Of a DNA stretch of 64,000 nucleotides, positions 20,746-31,206 are shown one piece after another. How positions within the stretch are numbered: the stretch's first letter is position 1; every line of letters begins with the position of its first letter. Origin of the DNA: Isochrysis galbana. Its lineage: Eukaryota; Haptophyta; Isochrysidales; Isochrysidaceae. Position numbers and translations under genes: made by a program. Under the pieces are notes generated by a model. The model worked only from the letters and a program-made list of their open reading frames with translations, was not told the origin of the DNA and ran no database searches. Where the stretch lies: NCBI GenBank assembly GCA_018136815.1, contig CM030933.1, positions 6,053,137-6,117,136 of the forward strand, written 5' to 3'.

Positions 20746-22515
20746 CTACTTCGGTTGTTGAGAATGCCGGCGCATTCGCAACGTGCAAAACCTATTTGGG
20801 TCACAAAATTCAATGAAGAATGGAACAACACCCGTTGTGCCAAGAAGAAGGCGTGCTTTCCATAACACGAATTCGAAGAGGCCCAACCATGCATGTGGTG
20901 GAACACCGGCGGGGAGCCCTGCCATTAGAGCTGGCCATCCGTGCTGCTTGCGCCTTTCATCTAGCGACGAGCGAAGTAACTGGGTGAGCTGCCGATGCAC
21001 GGAGCCGAAGAAAGCCGGTACGTGATATGGTGCGTCATCGAGCGAGTCGGAGATGAGATACTCAAGCTGCCGGGCGAGCTCTAGCCGCATTGCCGGCCCC
21101 AATGGAAACTCGGGCTGCAGGAGCATCCGCGAGGCCGAGAACCAAAAATTGACCGAGACACACAGGTTCCTGTCTTCCCAACTGCTCAAATCTCCCCCAA
21201 GGGGATCATCATCGCAATCGCCATTTGAGTCGAGAGTTGTGACTTCATGCCACCAGTATGCGGGTAGAAATAGACACTCTCCTGCCTCTAGAATCACCTC
21301 CACGCCAGAGGCATGCCCGGCCTTTGAAAAATTTGCTGGCCAAGAAGAGGACTCTAAATCAATCTGGGAGCGTGTGTCCAACGGGTGGTGTACGGGAAAT
21401 GGATACAACGATGCTGATTGTGAAGGGTCAAAGATGCGGAAGCGTTTCCTGCCCGAAATTTGCACGAAGAGGTTGTCGTACTGGTCAAAATGCAGGATCG
21501 AACGGGCTCCGATGGCGGCTTCGGCTCCAACAAAGAGCTGGCATCGTACCCACGGACCAAAGCGTCCGGCTGCTACACAAGATTCAAGAAGTGGAAAGTT
21601 GAACCCACTCTTGATGTCATGCAGGATCTCAGCGCCAAGCCCACTGCAAGGTGCCACACCAGCACCGCCATCTTGCAAGAGCGAGTGCTGCAGATATAGG
21701 CAAGCTGCTCGTCGCTTAGACCTATTAAAAAATTGTCCGATCGTCATTTCTTCCGATTTAACCAGCGGCCGCACTTCGTAGCCCGCATCCACTCGGCCCA
21801 TCTGGCCAGCATCGAACCAATAGGAGAAGCGACGCTCAGTCATTGGCGCATTGAGCACATGACAGCGCACATTTGCAAGCTCTTGCTTAAGAAACGAGCG
21901 GGATCCCCACCTTTGTTCCGCAGCAGGCCAGAGTCGTGAGCCTTGGAGCACACAAGCTACGCGAGCATGTAGCAGCTGAGCGGCTGCATCGGGAAGAACC
22001 GGGCCGCCCGAGCAAATGATGCGCCGAGGTGAGCCACAGAGCTTTGGCCCACCATGAGCAACTACCCGCGAGCTCGTTGGGGATTGGCCTTGGCCTACGG
22101 CGTAAGGCCGTCTATCGTAGAGCTCCAAAAGAGGCGCATAATCTGCTCGAATGGATGCTATTGCAGGTTGCACCTGACGCAGCGTTGCTGGCGGGATCAA
22201 CCACAGCCCACCATCTCGGTGCGCTGCCTTCGGTGGCTGCCAAGTGCAGCCAGCCGATCGTTCCGCCAGCAGGGTCGCGAGCGAGCTGCTCGCGCTATCG
22301 TGCCCTGTAAACGAAGCAGCACCCAGCCCTACATCGGATCCACTACTGAACACGCCAGTGAGCCCCAGATCCGCCGCCTCCTTGTCCGGCGGTGCGAGAA
22401 CACTCGCTGACCTCCTTCGGCGGCTGACGCGCGAGTGACACCGGCTGGCGGAGCGCGAAGTGTATATGTGCGAGTGGCACGCGGCGAGACCGTCGACGGC
22501 CTCAGCAGACGGCAT
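20746..22515 (-). CDS. HIF1AN: JmjC/cupin 2-oxoglutarate hydroxylase, FIH (HIF1AN)-like
   Basis: FIH enzymes are Fe(II)/2-oxoglutarate dioxygenases that hydroxylate Asn (and other residues) in ankyrin repeats and HIF-alpha. The 589-residue intronless product has the facial triad H342-x-D344 ... H423 (LHFDQYDNLFVQISGRKRF; FLPAYWWHEV) and Lys357, spaced from the first His exactly as the 2-oxoglutarate-binding Lys of FIH. FIH-specific wording follows: LYPFPVHHPLDTRSQIDLE, then LCVSVNFWF, and a C-terminal helical segment (RLELARQLEYLISDSLDD) like FIH's dimerisation helices. Residues 1-240 are a long N-terminal extension without motifs. The ATG at 22515 is the first in frame. Function as a protein hydroxylase is inferred; the substrate is unknown. 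Confidence 0.85.
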   Translation of the reverse strand: MPSAEAVDGLAACHSHIYTSRSASRCHSRVSRRRRSASVLAPPDKEAADLGLTGVFSSGSDVGLGAASFTGHDSASSSLATLLAERSAGCTWQPPKAAHRDGGLWLIPPATLRQVQPAIASIRADYAPLLELYDRRPYAVGQGQSPTSSRVVAHGGPKLCGSPRRIICSGGPVLPDAAAQLLHARVACVLQGSRLWPAAEQRWGSRSFLKQELANVRCHVLNAPMTERRFSYWFDAGQMGRVDAGYEVRPLVKSEEMTIGQFFNRSKRRAACLYLQHSLLQDGGAGVAPCSGLGAEILHDIKSGFNFPLLESCVAAGRFGPWVRCQLFVGAEAAIGARSILHFDQYDNLFVQISGRKRFRIFDPSQSASLYPFPVHHPLDTRSQIDLESSSWPANFSKAGHASGVEVILEAGECLFLPAYWWHEVTTLDSNGDCDDDPLGGDLSSWEDRNLCVSVNFWFSASRMLLQPEFPLGPAMRLELARQLEYLISDSLDDAPYHVPAFFGSVHRQLTQLLRSSLDERRKQHGWPALMAGLPAGVPPHAWLGLFEFVLWKARLLLGTTGVVPFFIEFCDPNRFCTLRMRRHSQQPK

Positions 22516-22862
22516 GCATGGATCAAGGCGATCAGAGCCCGCGCCGGAAGAGTTGCCGCGGAGAGCACCAATCCTATTGCTTGTACATAGTAGTAGTAGT
22601 ATTCAGTTATAAACATAAGTCGTGTTTTATTATAGATACCTCGGTCCTAATCTGTGTGTGGCAACGTCGTCCTTGGATAGAGTCACTGTATCGCCATCAC
22701 GAGTGCTAAACACTTTCTTGAGCGTTAGTACCTCTACTCTCCCTAGACTTTAGCCCGGTCATTCACTAGGGGGGTGCGGAGGGCGGAGGGCACCATCTGT
22801 AATGGGTAATGGGCAAACGGAAACGGAGGCCTAAATAATAAGCTCGTCCCTATACCCTATAA
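22516..22862. other. Intergenic, no gene recognised
   Basis: It includes a TAGTAGTAG run near 22590. Nothing else is supported. Confidence 0.5.
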
Positions 22863-23694
22863 AAACCTTTTAATATTCTTACCGCACTCGCGGCGGATGG
22901 AACCACTACCTACTACACGTAGTACGTAGCATACTTTCTACACCCCCACTCCCCCGGCCCTTCTCCCCCCGCCATCAGGCGACTCCCCCCGTAAACTACT
23001 AGGGGGATAGGGGTGAAGGGCTTAGATATGGTCCGGTGGCCCGCGCCCCCCCCCGGTGATCTTTCCCCCCCTTCCTCCTGTGTCTCCGAGTGGACGGCCG
23101 ACTATATTCGCTCCGCCCACCCCCTTCGCCTCCTTCTCCGCTCTCTCTCCCCCCCTAGAGGTGGCGAGGTGCGGTGACGGCTCTTCCTCGCAAGGCTCCT
23201 TGTAGGGGTTCTTGGCCCCGGCCTCCTTGCCCGCAGCATTTTCGATCGTATTGAGGTCTCCATCGGAGGAGTGCAATTGCCCCAAGGAGCTAATTACTCC
23301 CACATCCTCTCCTGCGGCACGCGCGATGGCGCGCCTGCGGCAAACCTGGCCTCCCCTGCCTGCGGCCCCTGGAGGCTCCTGGAGGCCAGCTCAGGGGGCA
23401 GAGGAGGCTGGGGCTGGGCCCTGGCCTCCCCTGCCTATCCCTCGCTGGCGCTCCTGAGCCTCTGGGCCCCCCACGCTGCACCTGTCTGCCTGTCGACCGG
23501 GGGGGGAGGGGGGGTTGGAGCAATGGGCTGGCCACGACTGGCCAGGATGGGCGAATGGCGAATGGGACGAGCCTGTGGGGAAGGGAGTGGGTCAGTAGGG
23601 CAGTCTCCTCCTGGCAAGCCATCAGGCATGCCAGGAGGATGGGTGTTTCCTCCCCCATGTCAGGGGAGGAGTGGAGAGAGGGGGGGGCTCGTGC
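22863..23694. repeat. 751-bp-type retroposon, hairpin end lost, with extra segment
   Basis: It starts AAACCTTTTAATATTCTT and follows the full copy at 37520-38270. About 150 bp at roughly 23155-23305 are not found in the other copies, and the match stops at GGCTCGTGC before the CCAT-hairpin end. Confidence 0.7.
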
Positions 23695-23752
23695 CTTCAG
23701 CGTCCTTCAGCGCTGTCCTTCAGCGCGTCCTTCAGCGTCCTTCGGCGCTGCC
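23695..23752. repeat. GTCCTTCAGC tandem repeat
   Basis: Five or six imperfect units of CCTTCAGCG(CT) sit exactly at the broken end of the retroposon. Confidence 0.75.
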
Positions 23753-23830
23753 CCGCGAGACTCGAGGCAGGACTCGCGAGGGCACTGGATTTTACTCCGT
23801 AGTCCGAATTGTATTTTGACCCTCGAGCCC

Positions 23831-24751
<921 letters not shown>

Positions 24752-26239
24752 TGACGAATTGGAATGGCCCATAGGGCCTGAGGGCAATGAGGAGGGAGGC
24801 ATGCCGGCGGCAGGCGCGGCTGAGGAGACGACTTCGGAGACGCTGACGGGCTGAGGCCCGTCAGTAGAGGAAGGCGGGCAGGCGGGCTTGCCGGCAGGCG
24901 TGCACGAAGACTGTCACCACAAGCAGAGTGGGGGGTGGGGGAGGATATGAGAGGGGTATCGAGCCTGCGTGCAGTGAGTTTCTGCCATGGAGTCCGAAGT
25001 CGTCGTGTACTGGTTGGAAGCTGTCGGTGGAACCGTGGCAGGTAGTTTGAGCTACATAGGATACACGAACAACCTGGGTCATCGGCTGCTGCAGCACAAC
25101 GGTGAGCTGGCTGGAGGGGCTCGGTACACCACCACAGTCAGGTTGAACACGGGATGTTCCTGGCAAGTCCACGCGTATGTGTTTGGTTTCGTGGATGAGC
25201 GTGAGGCGTTACGCTTCGAATACCGCCTGGCCCGTTCATTCCGTCGATGCAAACACATGAGTTCTAAGGAAGCGGTGTTCTGCAGACTGTTGAGCGATCA
25301 TGGCACCGGCTGAGGAGATGACTTCGGAGACGCTGACGGGCTGAGGCCCGTCAGCAGAGGAAGGCGGGCAGGCGGGCTTGAGCGAGGGCGAGGACGGCGG
25401 CGAGAGCGACATCGAGCGAGTGGCGAGAGGCGAGGGTGAGTGTGAGGAGGGCTGTGATGGCAGGGGCTGGCGAGGCGAGGCGAGTTTGTAGGGTACGAGT
25501 GTTACGAGAGCGAGAGCGACGAGAGCGAGAGCGACGGATGACGACTGACGACAGGACGTCGGATCCAACGATGCTGAGGCACCGACTCACGAACACACCA
25601 GAATCATTCACCCAAACCAAGCAAAACATGAAATAACCGAGACCCCCAAATCGCCGATAACTCAAACACGTCGCGAGAGACGGAGAGAGAGAGCGAGCGA
25701 GAGAGAATCCACAGCGATGGCCGGAGCGTGTCTTCGTTTTAGATTTCCCACGAGGCGGAAATTCGAGGAGGAATGTTATGTCGCGCAACCGCGGCGATCA
25801 CTCTAGATACAGATCGCAGCGAGATATCCTTGCGATCAAAGAAATCTTGCCGTTGAGCGTGAACCTTCTAGACGTTGCTATCGAGCAACCCTGAGTAGCA
25901 ACCAAGGGGGAGGGAAAACCAAAAACCAACGGGACCAAAGGCTTTCATGCAACTTGCGTCAAGGAGAAAGATTCCCTCACTCAAAAGCAGCGAACCTAAA
26001 TCGATCTCCAAGGGGAGATAGCGAATTAAACCTTTTTGCGAGGCGCCTTGGAGGGAGAAAGGTGGGGAAACTTCCCTTCTCGTCGAGAGAAAGAGAGAGG
26101 GCGCTCCACAACCCTAGATCCTAGGCGTCCACGCGAAGTTTTTGACCGAGAACGAGAACGAGAACGAGAGAATTATAACGATGAATACCGAACGAAGAGA
26201 AGAGAGAAGCCTAACGAGCGTCGATTCGCGAATGCGACA
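24752..26239 (+). mobile_element. LTR with intact ends, carrying an inserted GIY-YIG ORF
   Basis: It begins TGACGAATTGGAATGGCC and ends TTCGCGAATGCGACA, the same ends as the complete LTR at 41138-41985, and is flanked by GGGGG on both sides, consistent with a 5-bp target duplication. It is 1488 bp against 848 bp for the other copy. Much of the excess is one unit of about 490 bp: a 73-bp LTR segment occurs twice (24818-24890 and 25308-25380) with a foreign 417-bp stretch between. No internal retrotransposon genes are next to it, so it is probably a solo LTR. Confidence 0.75.
24987..25313 (+). CDS. SLX1-like GIY-YIG nuclease domain protein
   Basis: GIY-YIG domains are small Mg-dependent nuclease modules. 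In SLX1 the domain cuts branched DNA. The 108-residue product is a single domain with the SLX1 type of wording: VVYWLEAV (Tyr8), SYIGYTNNLGHRLLQHNGE (Tyr23, Arg33, His37, Asn38), GGARYTTTV, then VFGFVDEREALRFEYRLAR with the metal-binding Glu78. All expected catalytic residues are present and the frame is intact. Unlike cellular SLX1 there is no C-terminal RING/PHD zinc region. The ORF lies between two 73-bp direct repeats of LTR sequence, and its TGA falls inside the second. Whether it is expressed, and whether it acts as selfish DNA or as captured cargo, is unknown. Confidence 0.8.
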   Translation: MESEVVVYWLEAVGGTVAGSLSYIGYTNNLGHRLLQHNGELAGGARYTTTVRLNTGCSWQVHAYVFGFVDEREALRFEYRLARSFRRCKHMSSKEAVFCRLLSDHGTG

Positions 26240-26812
26240 GGGGGGGGCGGGAAGGGAGCGGAGAGGGAGCAAAGAAAGGCGATGTCAAATGGCAAACGGG
26301 GTTCTCGACGGGGAGAGTACACGTGATAGCGTAGCGGACACCTTCAAGAATATTTTTTAGGTAGTGGTTTTATGCGCCGCGCGTGCGGTAAGAATAATAT
26401 GATTTTTTTTCAATCCTCTCCCGAAATAAAAATAGATCGCCACGCGCGGGGCAAGGGAGGGGGGTCACTCACCGACGCAATTGCCTTTCGTGGGGTGGGA
26501 AGGGCTTCATCGGGGGGGGGGGGGGATGCAGTCGCCAGGGCAGGTAGGGGGAAGCTGGGGAATGTTTGGACGCCCTAGGGAGGTCGAAAATAATAGTTAA
26601 AAAGAGTGAGTGACCGGGCTACCTGCTAGTACCCCTGCATCCCCAGCCTCGCGCAACATGCCGTCGCAACGGCGGACATGGACATGGACTTCTCCAGGAG
26701 AACGGTCAGAGGACATACATGTAAACAGGTTGACGCTGATTGTTGTGCAAGGATGCGAATCGTGTATCATGTAGGTAGGCCAAAATAGTTGAACTTGGCG
26801 GCCCTTCTCGAA
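26240..26812. other. Intergenic with retroposon end fragment
   Basis: Bases 26345-26402 (GCGCCGCGCGTGCGGTAAGA, then ATAATATG) resemble the AATATT end of the 751-bp retroposon in inverse orientation. A 13-G run lies near 26515. No gene. Confidence 0.5.
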
Positions 26813-28141
26813 CTACGCATAGTATTTGGACGGGTAGTTAAACGGACTTGGCACCGTTGTGCGCCTGCACATGGGGTGAATACACTCCCCAACATTTAGA
26901 GCTAAAGCCGCGCCGCAGCGAGCATACTTTTCGAGGGTAGCATTGAGCACCATCGATCCTGATGGAACTCGCTTTCCAAAGTGCAAGCCGACAGTGCCAT
27001 ATGTTGCGAGGGAAGGATAGAGCACGCTGTCGACGTATTCGTCCAGGATGGCTGCGCTGCCGACGGGCGCTTGTATATCGATGGCAGCAGCTGGCTCAGT
27101 CCAGCAGCCAACCGTATTCTCCGATGGCGAGACGCGCTTGAGAACGATAGCAAGCTCAGATGGGAGGGAAGGGCTGCTGAAGAGGCCTGCATCGATGGCA
27201 GCCATGAGTGTTGACCACTCAGTATCCACCTCGATGCCCTCGACAGCTGCAGGTGGAGCTACCAAAGGAAGAGGGTGCTCTTCCAGGCTAAATGTGCCCT
27301 GCACGAGATACAGGCGCAAAAGTCCTACGAGGCCTAGAAATCCCGGAAGGCTTGAGATGACGAAGGTGGGCAGAGGAATACTTGAGACACCGTTGAAAAC
27401 AGTCATACCAAGCGCCTCTGACCAGGTGGAGCCACCCAGCAATGGAGGGCGTTCAAACATCCCGTAGAGGCTGTTCCATCCCTCCCATGGATCTGCAGGC
27501 GCATGAAACTCAGCTACAATGCTATGCGACGAAATGAAGGCGAGATTCGCACCCGAAAATTCTTGCGCATCCACCTCACCTGGGTTCCAACGCTTGGAGC
27601 TGATTGTGTAACCAGCAGGGCCGTAGGGAGCGAAGCTGGCGTCCAGACAAACAGCGTCGACAGCACCGCGAGAGGCGGCAAGAAGATTGTCGATCATCGC
27701 CGAATCGGCAGAGTATTCCACATCAGCAATCGTATACGTCTTGACAAAATCATACAAGTAGCGAGTGTATGGGCCGAGCACTACGTTGGCGCTTCCAGTG
27801 ATGAGGTGGCCGTTGATGCTGATCGACCTCGCCGCTGGACTAAAGATCGGTCGACCAACAGCCTGGGCTATCTGCTCATATGTTACCCGGCCAGTCACAC
27901 ATATAGTCCCGTCCGGCTGCACTTGGACAGATCCCTCGCATAGTGCAGCCGGCAGGTTTGAGGCAGGGAAGCCTTCATGCCAGAGGTCCGCTTGGTGCGG
28001 CGGCCGGTTGGCTCTGCATGTGGTCCGCTGGCTTAAGACTGACTTACCAAGCTCCACTAGATCGAATTCGCAGCCGAACGCGGATGGCACAGCCCCTGCG
28101 ACGAGCAGAGCAAGGAGCCTGCTGCTAACACCCATTTGCAT
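26813..28141 (-). CDS. Secreted protein of unknown function
   Basis: The 442-residue product starts with a clear signal peptide (SSRLLALLVAGAVPSAFGC). Cysteines occur singly through the mature part, with a C-terminal cluster (CIHPMCRR). I do not recognise the family with confidence. Some stretches recall FAD-linked sugar-lactone oxidases (SINGHLITGSANVVLGP; NLLAASRGAVDAV; GTVGLHFGKRVP), but the FAD-attachment and Gly-rich motifs are not convincing, so this is only a lead. There is no transmembrane segment near the C-terminus. The frame is intronless, and the first ATG (28141, MQMGV) fits the signal peptide. Confidence 0.65.
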   Translation of the reverse strand: MQMGVSSRLLALLVAGAVPSAFGCEFDLVELGKSVLSQRTTCRANRPPHQADLWHEGFPASNLPAALCEGSVQVQPDGTICVTGRVTYEQIAQAVGRPIFSPAARSISINGHLITGSANVVLGPYTRYLYDFVKTYTIADVEYSADSAMIDNLLAASRGAVDAVCLDASFAPYGPAGYTISSKRWNPGEVDAQEFSGANLAFISSHSIVAEFHAPADPWEGWNSLYGMFERPPLLGGSTWSEALGMTVFNGVSSIPLPTFVISSLPGFLGLVGLLRLYLVQGTFSLEEHPLPLVAPPAAVEGIEVDTEWSTLMAAIDAGLFSSPSLPSELAIVLKRVSPSENTVGCWTEPAAAIDIQAPVGSAAILDEYVDSVLYPSLATYGTVGLHFGKRVPSGSMVLNATLEKYARCGAALALNVGECIHPMCRRTTVPSPFNYPSKYYA

Positions 28142-28535
28142 TTCCCGCGTCGGACGTGCGAGCCTGCTGCTAATCCTTACTCCTACCTGCGCAGAAGATT
28201 CCTTCGTACCTCCTTACCAAGCCCGCCCCCCCGAACTCCTCCTCCTTGGCTTTAAGCTCCGTTATGTGTTATGTGTCTCTATGTTAAAAACGTGGGTAGG
28301 AGAAGAGTATTTTGCAGTTCATATAGATGACAGCTGACAAAGGAACTGCGAGAACTGCCGACGACGACGATCTAGATCTAGCATATGCATATCTAACTGA
28401 TAATGAATCTGGATCTGGCTGCGAGGGTACAACGTAGAAGATAGGGAGGGGCATCCGGCAAGAGCAAGAGAAATGAATAGATAGGCAAGAGCAAGAGGCC
28501 AAGACCTCACGTTCGGTTATTGTTTATTGTTTGTT
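28142..28535. other. Intergenic, no gene recognised
   Basis: AT-richer sequence between two repeats. Nothing is supported. Confidence 0.5.
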
Positions 28536-28572
28536 AGGATTAGGGTACGTTAGGGTGTTAGGGTTAGGGTGG
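28536..28572 (+). repeat. Degenerate TTAGGG telomere-like repeat
   Basis: About six TTAGGG-like units, some broken (TTAGGATTAGGGTACG; TTAGGGTGTTAGGGTTAGGG). Confidence 0.7.
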
Positions 28573-28712
28573 TCAAGAAACATCGAACAGCTATTTTAAC
28601 TTCTAATGATGGAACATGACCCAAGTCCAAGTCAAGAGTCAAGAGTGAAACAAGCTATTGACAGTAGTATCTCAACTAATATATATCATAATATATCATT
28701 TCAACTAAGTTC

Positions 28713-28845
28713 AACTAAGTTTATACTTAGTTCGCCCATGGGGGGGCACGAGCCCCCCTCTCTCTCCACTCCTCCCCTGCCATGGGGGAGGAACCACCCA
28801 CTCTCCTGGCACGCCTGATGACCTGCCAGGAGCACACTGCCATGC
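28713..28845. repeat. Hairpin end of retroposon, inverted and truncated
   Basis: AACTAAGTTTATACTTAGTT (28713-28732), then CGCCCATGGGGGGGCACGAG and the CCATGGGGGAGGAACCACCC block, as at 36983 and 45097. The match stops near the GCCTGATGACCTGCCAGGAG hairpin. Confidence 0.75.
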
Positions 28846-28859
28846 TACCTAAGTTACGT

Positions 28860-28925
28860 TCCACAGGTACCTGCACAGGTACCTGCATACCTGTGCAGGG
28901 TCCCCCAGGTACCTGTGGTGGGAGC
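28860..28925. repeat. CAGGTACCTG palindromic tandem cluster
   Basis: Four to five copies of the palindrome GGTACCTG(CA/TG) occur within 65 bp, forming overlapping inverted repeats. Confidence 0.7.
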
Positions 28926-29001
28926 AGTACCTACAGTGGAGGGGGGGGATCCAGTCTAAATATAGAAATAACCTTATACCTTTTTCTCATATGTAGATGA
29001 G

Positions 29002-29883
29002 ATGGCGCGAACTCGTGGCGCGAACCACTCGCAAAACGCGGAACGGGCGCTCCTGCCTCCCCTGCCGCCGCCTCCCCGGAGGCCAGAGGCTCTTTGGGCT
29101 TTGGTCTCTATGCAGGGCACCCAGTGGACGAAGCGCGCATCGCGCAGCTTGAGCTCTTCTATGACGCCGACGCTCGGCCCAGGGCTCGGCTCCACGAACT
29201 CTCCATCCCCATCGTCTGCAAGATCCACGCGATCCCGCAGGTGTGCGTCGTCGAACAGTTCCCCGCTGAACTTTGAGCGAATGGCAGAGGAGGAGGCGAG
29301 CGCGGTCGCGCCATGGGGCTTGGAGGCAATTGGCGACCTCCTCGGCTCGAATCTCGAGTGGTCGACAATCGAAGAGGCCAACGGTCGGGCGAAAACACGA
29401 AAGGCAAAGATGTGCTGGCTCTGCGGGCATAGGTACTCAGGAGGCCCTGACGCCATTCGCACTCATCTTGATGGCCAAATCAAGCCGCGTGGCGTGCTTG
29501 TGTGTAACCCGAAGCCCATGTATAGAGCCCGCCACAAGCTTGTCCTCCTGGAGCTTCGCAGGTGCGCCAGTGAGAACGCCAAGAAGAAGCAGGTCGTCGA
29601 GGTGGGCCAAACGACGAAAGAGGTTGGTCGAGCGATTGCCCAATCGCTGACCGTGGAGCAGGCGCGCGCTGCGCAAATGTTTCAGCTGAAGAGCCCAGAG
29701 GAGGTGACAAAAGCTTGGCTGGAGGTGTGCATCAAGAAGGCAATTCCCTTGGATTTTTTCGACGACCCGAGGGTCCGTGCGGCGTTGGCGATCATGGCTA
29801 AGTGCGGCACGCGGCTCATCTTGGGCGGCGAGGTGGTCGAAAGTTGGGCACTCGGCCCGTTCGGCCGGGTGACGTTGGCGTAG
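29002..29883 (+). CDS. hAT transposase N-terminal part with BED zinc finger
   Basis: The 293-residue ORF contains a BED-type zinc finger (CWLCGHRYSGGPDAIRTHL) at about residues 140-158. After a helical linker comes the start of the hAT transposase core (EEVTKAWLEVCIKKAIPLDF, then FDDPRVRAALAIMAKCG), which normally precedes the RNase-H-like catalytic region. The catalytic Asp residues and the C-terminal dimerisation domain are missing. The ORF stops at 29881-29883 inside a 204-bp tandem duplication. The first about 90 residues are Ser/Pro/Arg-rich and may be non-native. I read it as a truncated transposase gene rather than a host gene, though domestication cannot be excluded. Confidence 0.65.
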   Translation: MARTRGANHSQNAERALLPPLPPPPRRPEALWALVSMQGTQWTKRASRSLSSSMTPTLGPGLGSTNSPSPSSARSTRSRRCASSNSSPLNFERMAEEEASAVAPWGLEAIGDLLGSNLEWSTIEEANGRAKTRKAKMCWLCGHRYSGGPDAIRTHLDGQIKPRGVLVCNPKPMYRARHKLVLLELRRCASENAKKKQVVEVGQTTKEVGRAIAQSLTVEQARAAQMFQLKSPEEVTKAWLEVCIKKAIPLDFFDDPRVRAALAIMAKCGTRLILGGEVVESWALGPFGRVTLA

Positions 29884-30242
29884 TCGTCGGCGCCACGCAC
29901 GGCCGACTATTTCGCGATGCGCGCGGGCGGCGGCGGCGATTGGCGTGACTGCTCGGGCGGCATATTCGGATATGGTGCTTGGTAGGGCATTCTATCGTAG
30001 TGGATGACCGAGAAAGCGCCGGCAGCGCGCCCGGTAGCGGTCGAAAGTTGGGCACTCGGCCCGTTCGGCCGGGTGACGTTGGCGTAGTCGTCGGCGCCAC
30101 GCACGGCCGACTATTTCGCGATGCGCGCGGGCGGCGGCGGCGATTGGCGTGGCTGCTCGGGCGGCATATTCGGATATGGTGCCTGGTATGGGATTCTATC
30201 GTAGTGGATGACCGAGAAAGCGCCGGCAGCGCGCTCGGTAGA
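29835..30242. repeat. 204-bp tandem duplication
   Basis: Two copies in direct order (29835-30038 and 30039-30242), near-identical, starting GGTCGAAAGTTGGGCACTCG and ending at GGTAG(A/C). A degenerate third start (GAGGTGGGAAGTTGGG) follows at 30241. The length is divisible by three, which keeps minus-strand frames open and creates an artefactual 180-codon ORF. Confidence 0.9.
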
Positions 30243-30838
30243 GGTGGGAAGTTGGGTGTTCGAACGCATCTCGGTACGTTACCGTTTAGGCGGTTTTTTC
30301 GCCAATGCCGATATTCGACAAGATGTGCGAGGCTGGAGAGGGCAATTGGCTCGACCACTAGAGCAGCATATCTTGATTTAACGTTTTCTGCTGTCCTAGT
30401 TGAAATGGATGAAAGAAAAGACCATGCCGTCCGCCCGGTCGCGGTGCCAAATTAGCCGCTCTAGCCCTCGGTGACTAGTGGTTCACGTAAGCGTCTTGAG
30501 TTTTGTGATACTTTCGTACACATTGAAGTGCAAAATTATGAGTTTGACTTATGGTCCAGTGTGCAAAGAACCACCCCTTGTAGACCCAGTGAGTTGGCGT
30601 CAAAATTTTCCTCGTCATTCCATGTTTGTGCCTCGCATGAAGGGCCTCACTAAAAATATACCGGAGGGGGGCCCGACTGTATTTCGCGCACCGTCTTCGA
30701 AGGCCTGAAATTCGGCATTTTTCGAAAATTTCGCCGGGGAACCCCCAATTTTTTTTGCTGATCCATCCTACCGGAACCTATAGGGAGCTTATTTAGCCCT
30801 TCATTTACCCATAATTGCTGGTGCCCTCCGCACCCCCA
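30243..30838. other. Intergenic, no gene recognised
   Basis: It is AT-richer. It may hold decayed downstream transposon sequence, but no hAT motif is seen. Confidence 0.45.
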
Positions 30839-31206
30839 TAGTCATAGTGAGTGACCGGGCTAGGAGAGGGGAGAGAGAGCACGGAGAAGGGGTGGGTGGG
30901 TGGAGCGAGAGCTCCGCCCACCCTAGGCCGCCCACCGAAAAATCGGTAAGTCCCGCTCCTGACAAAGTCGGCCGCCCACTCGGAGCACACAGGAGGAAGG
31001 GGGGGGGGAGATCACCGGGGGGGGGGGGCGCGGGCCACCGGACCATATCTAAGCCCTTCACCCCTATCCCCCTAGCAGTGTACGGGGGGAGCCGCCTGAT
31101 GGCGGGGGGAGAAGGGCCGGGGAGTGGGGGTGTAGAAAGTATGCTACGTACTAGGTGTAGTAGGTAGTGGTTCCATTCGCCGCGAGTGCGGTAAGAATAT
31201 TATAAG
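30839..31206. repeat. Proximal half of 751-bp-type retroposon, inverted
   Basis: The same blocks as 37520-37850 in reverse order (GAGCTCCGCCCACC ... CCTGATGGCGGGGGGAG ... CGAGTGCGGTAAGAATATTA, then TAAGGTTT). Confidence 0.75.

Noticed and set aside
29816-30358. 180-codon minus-strand ORF with internal repeats
   Set aside because: It exists because the 204-bp duplication is divisible by three. Arg/Pro-rich, with no coding signature.
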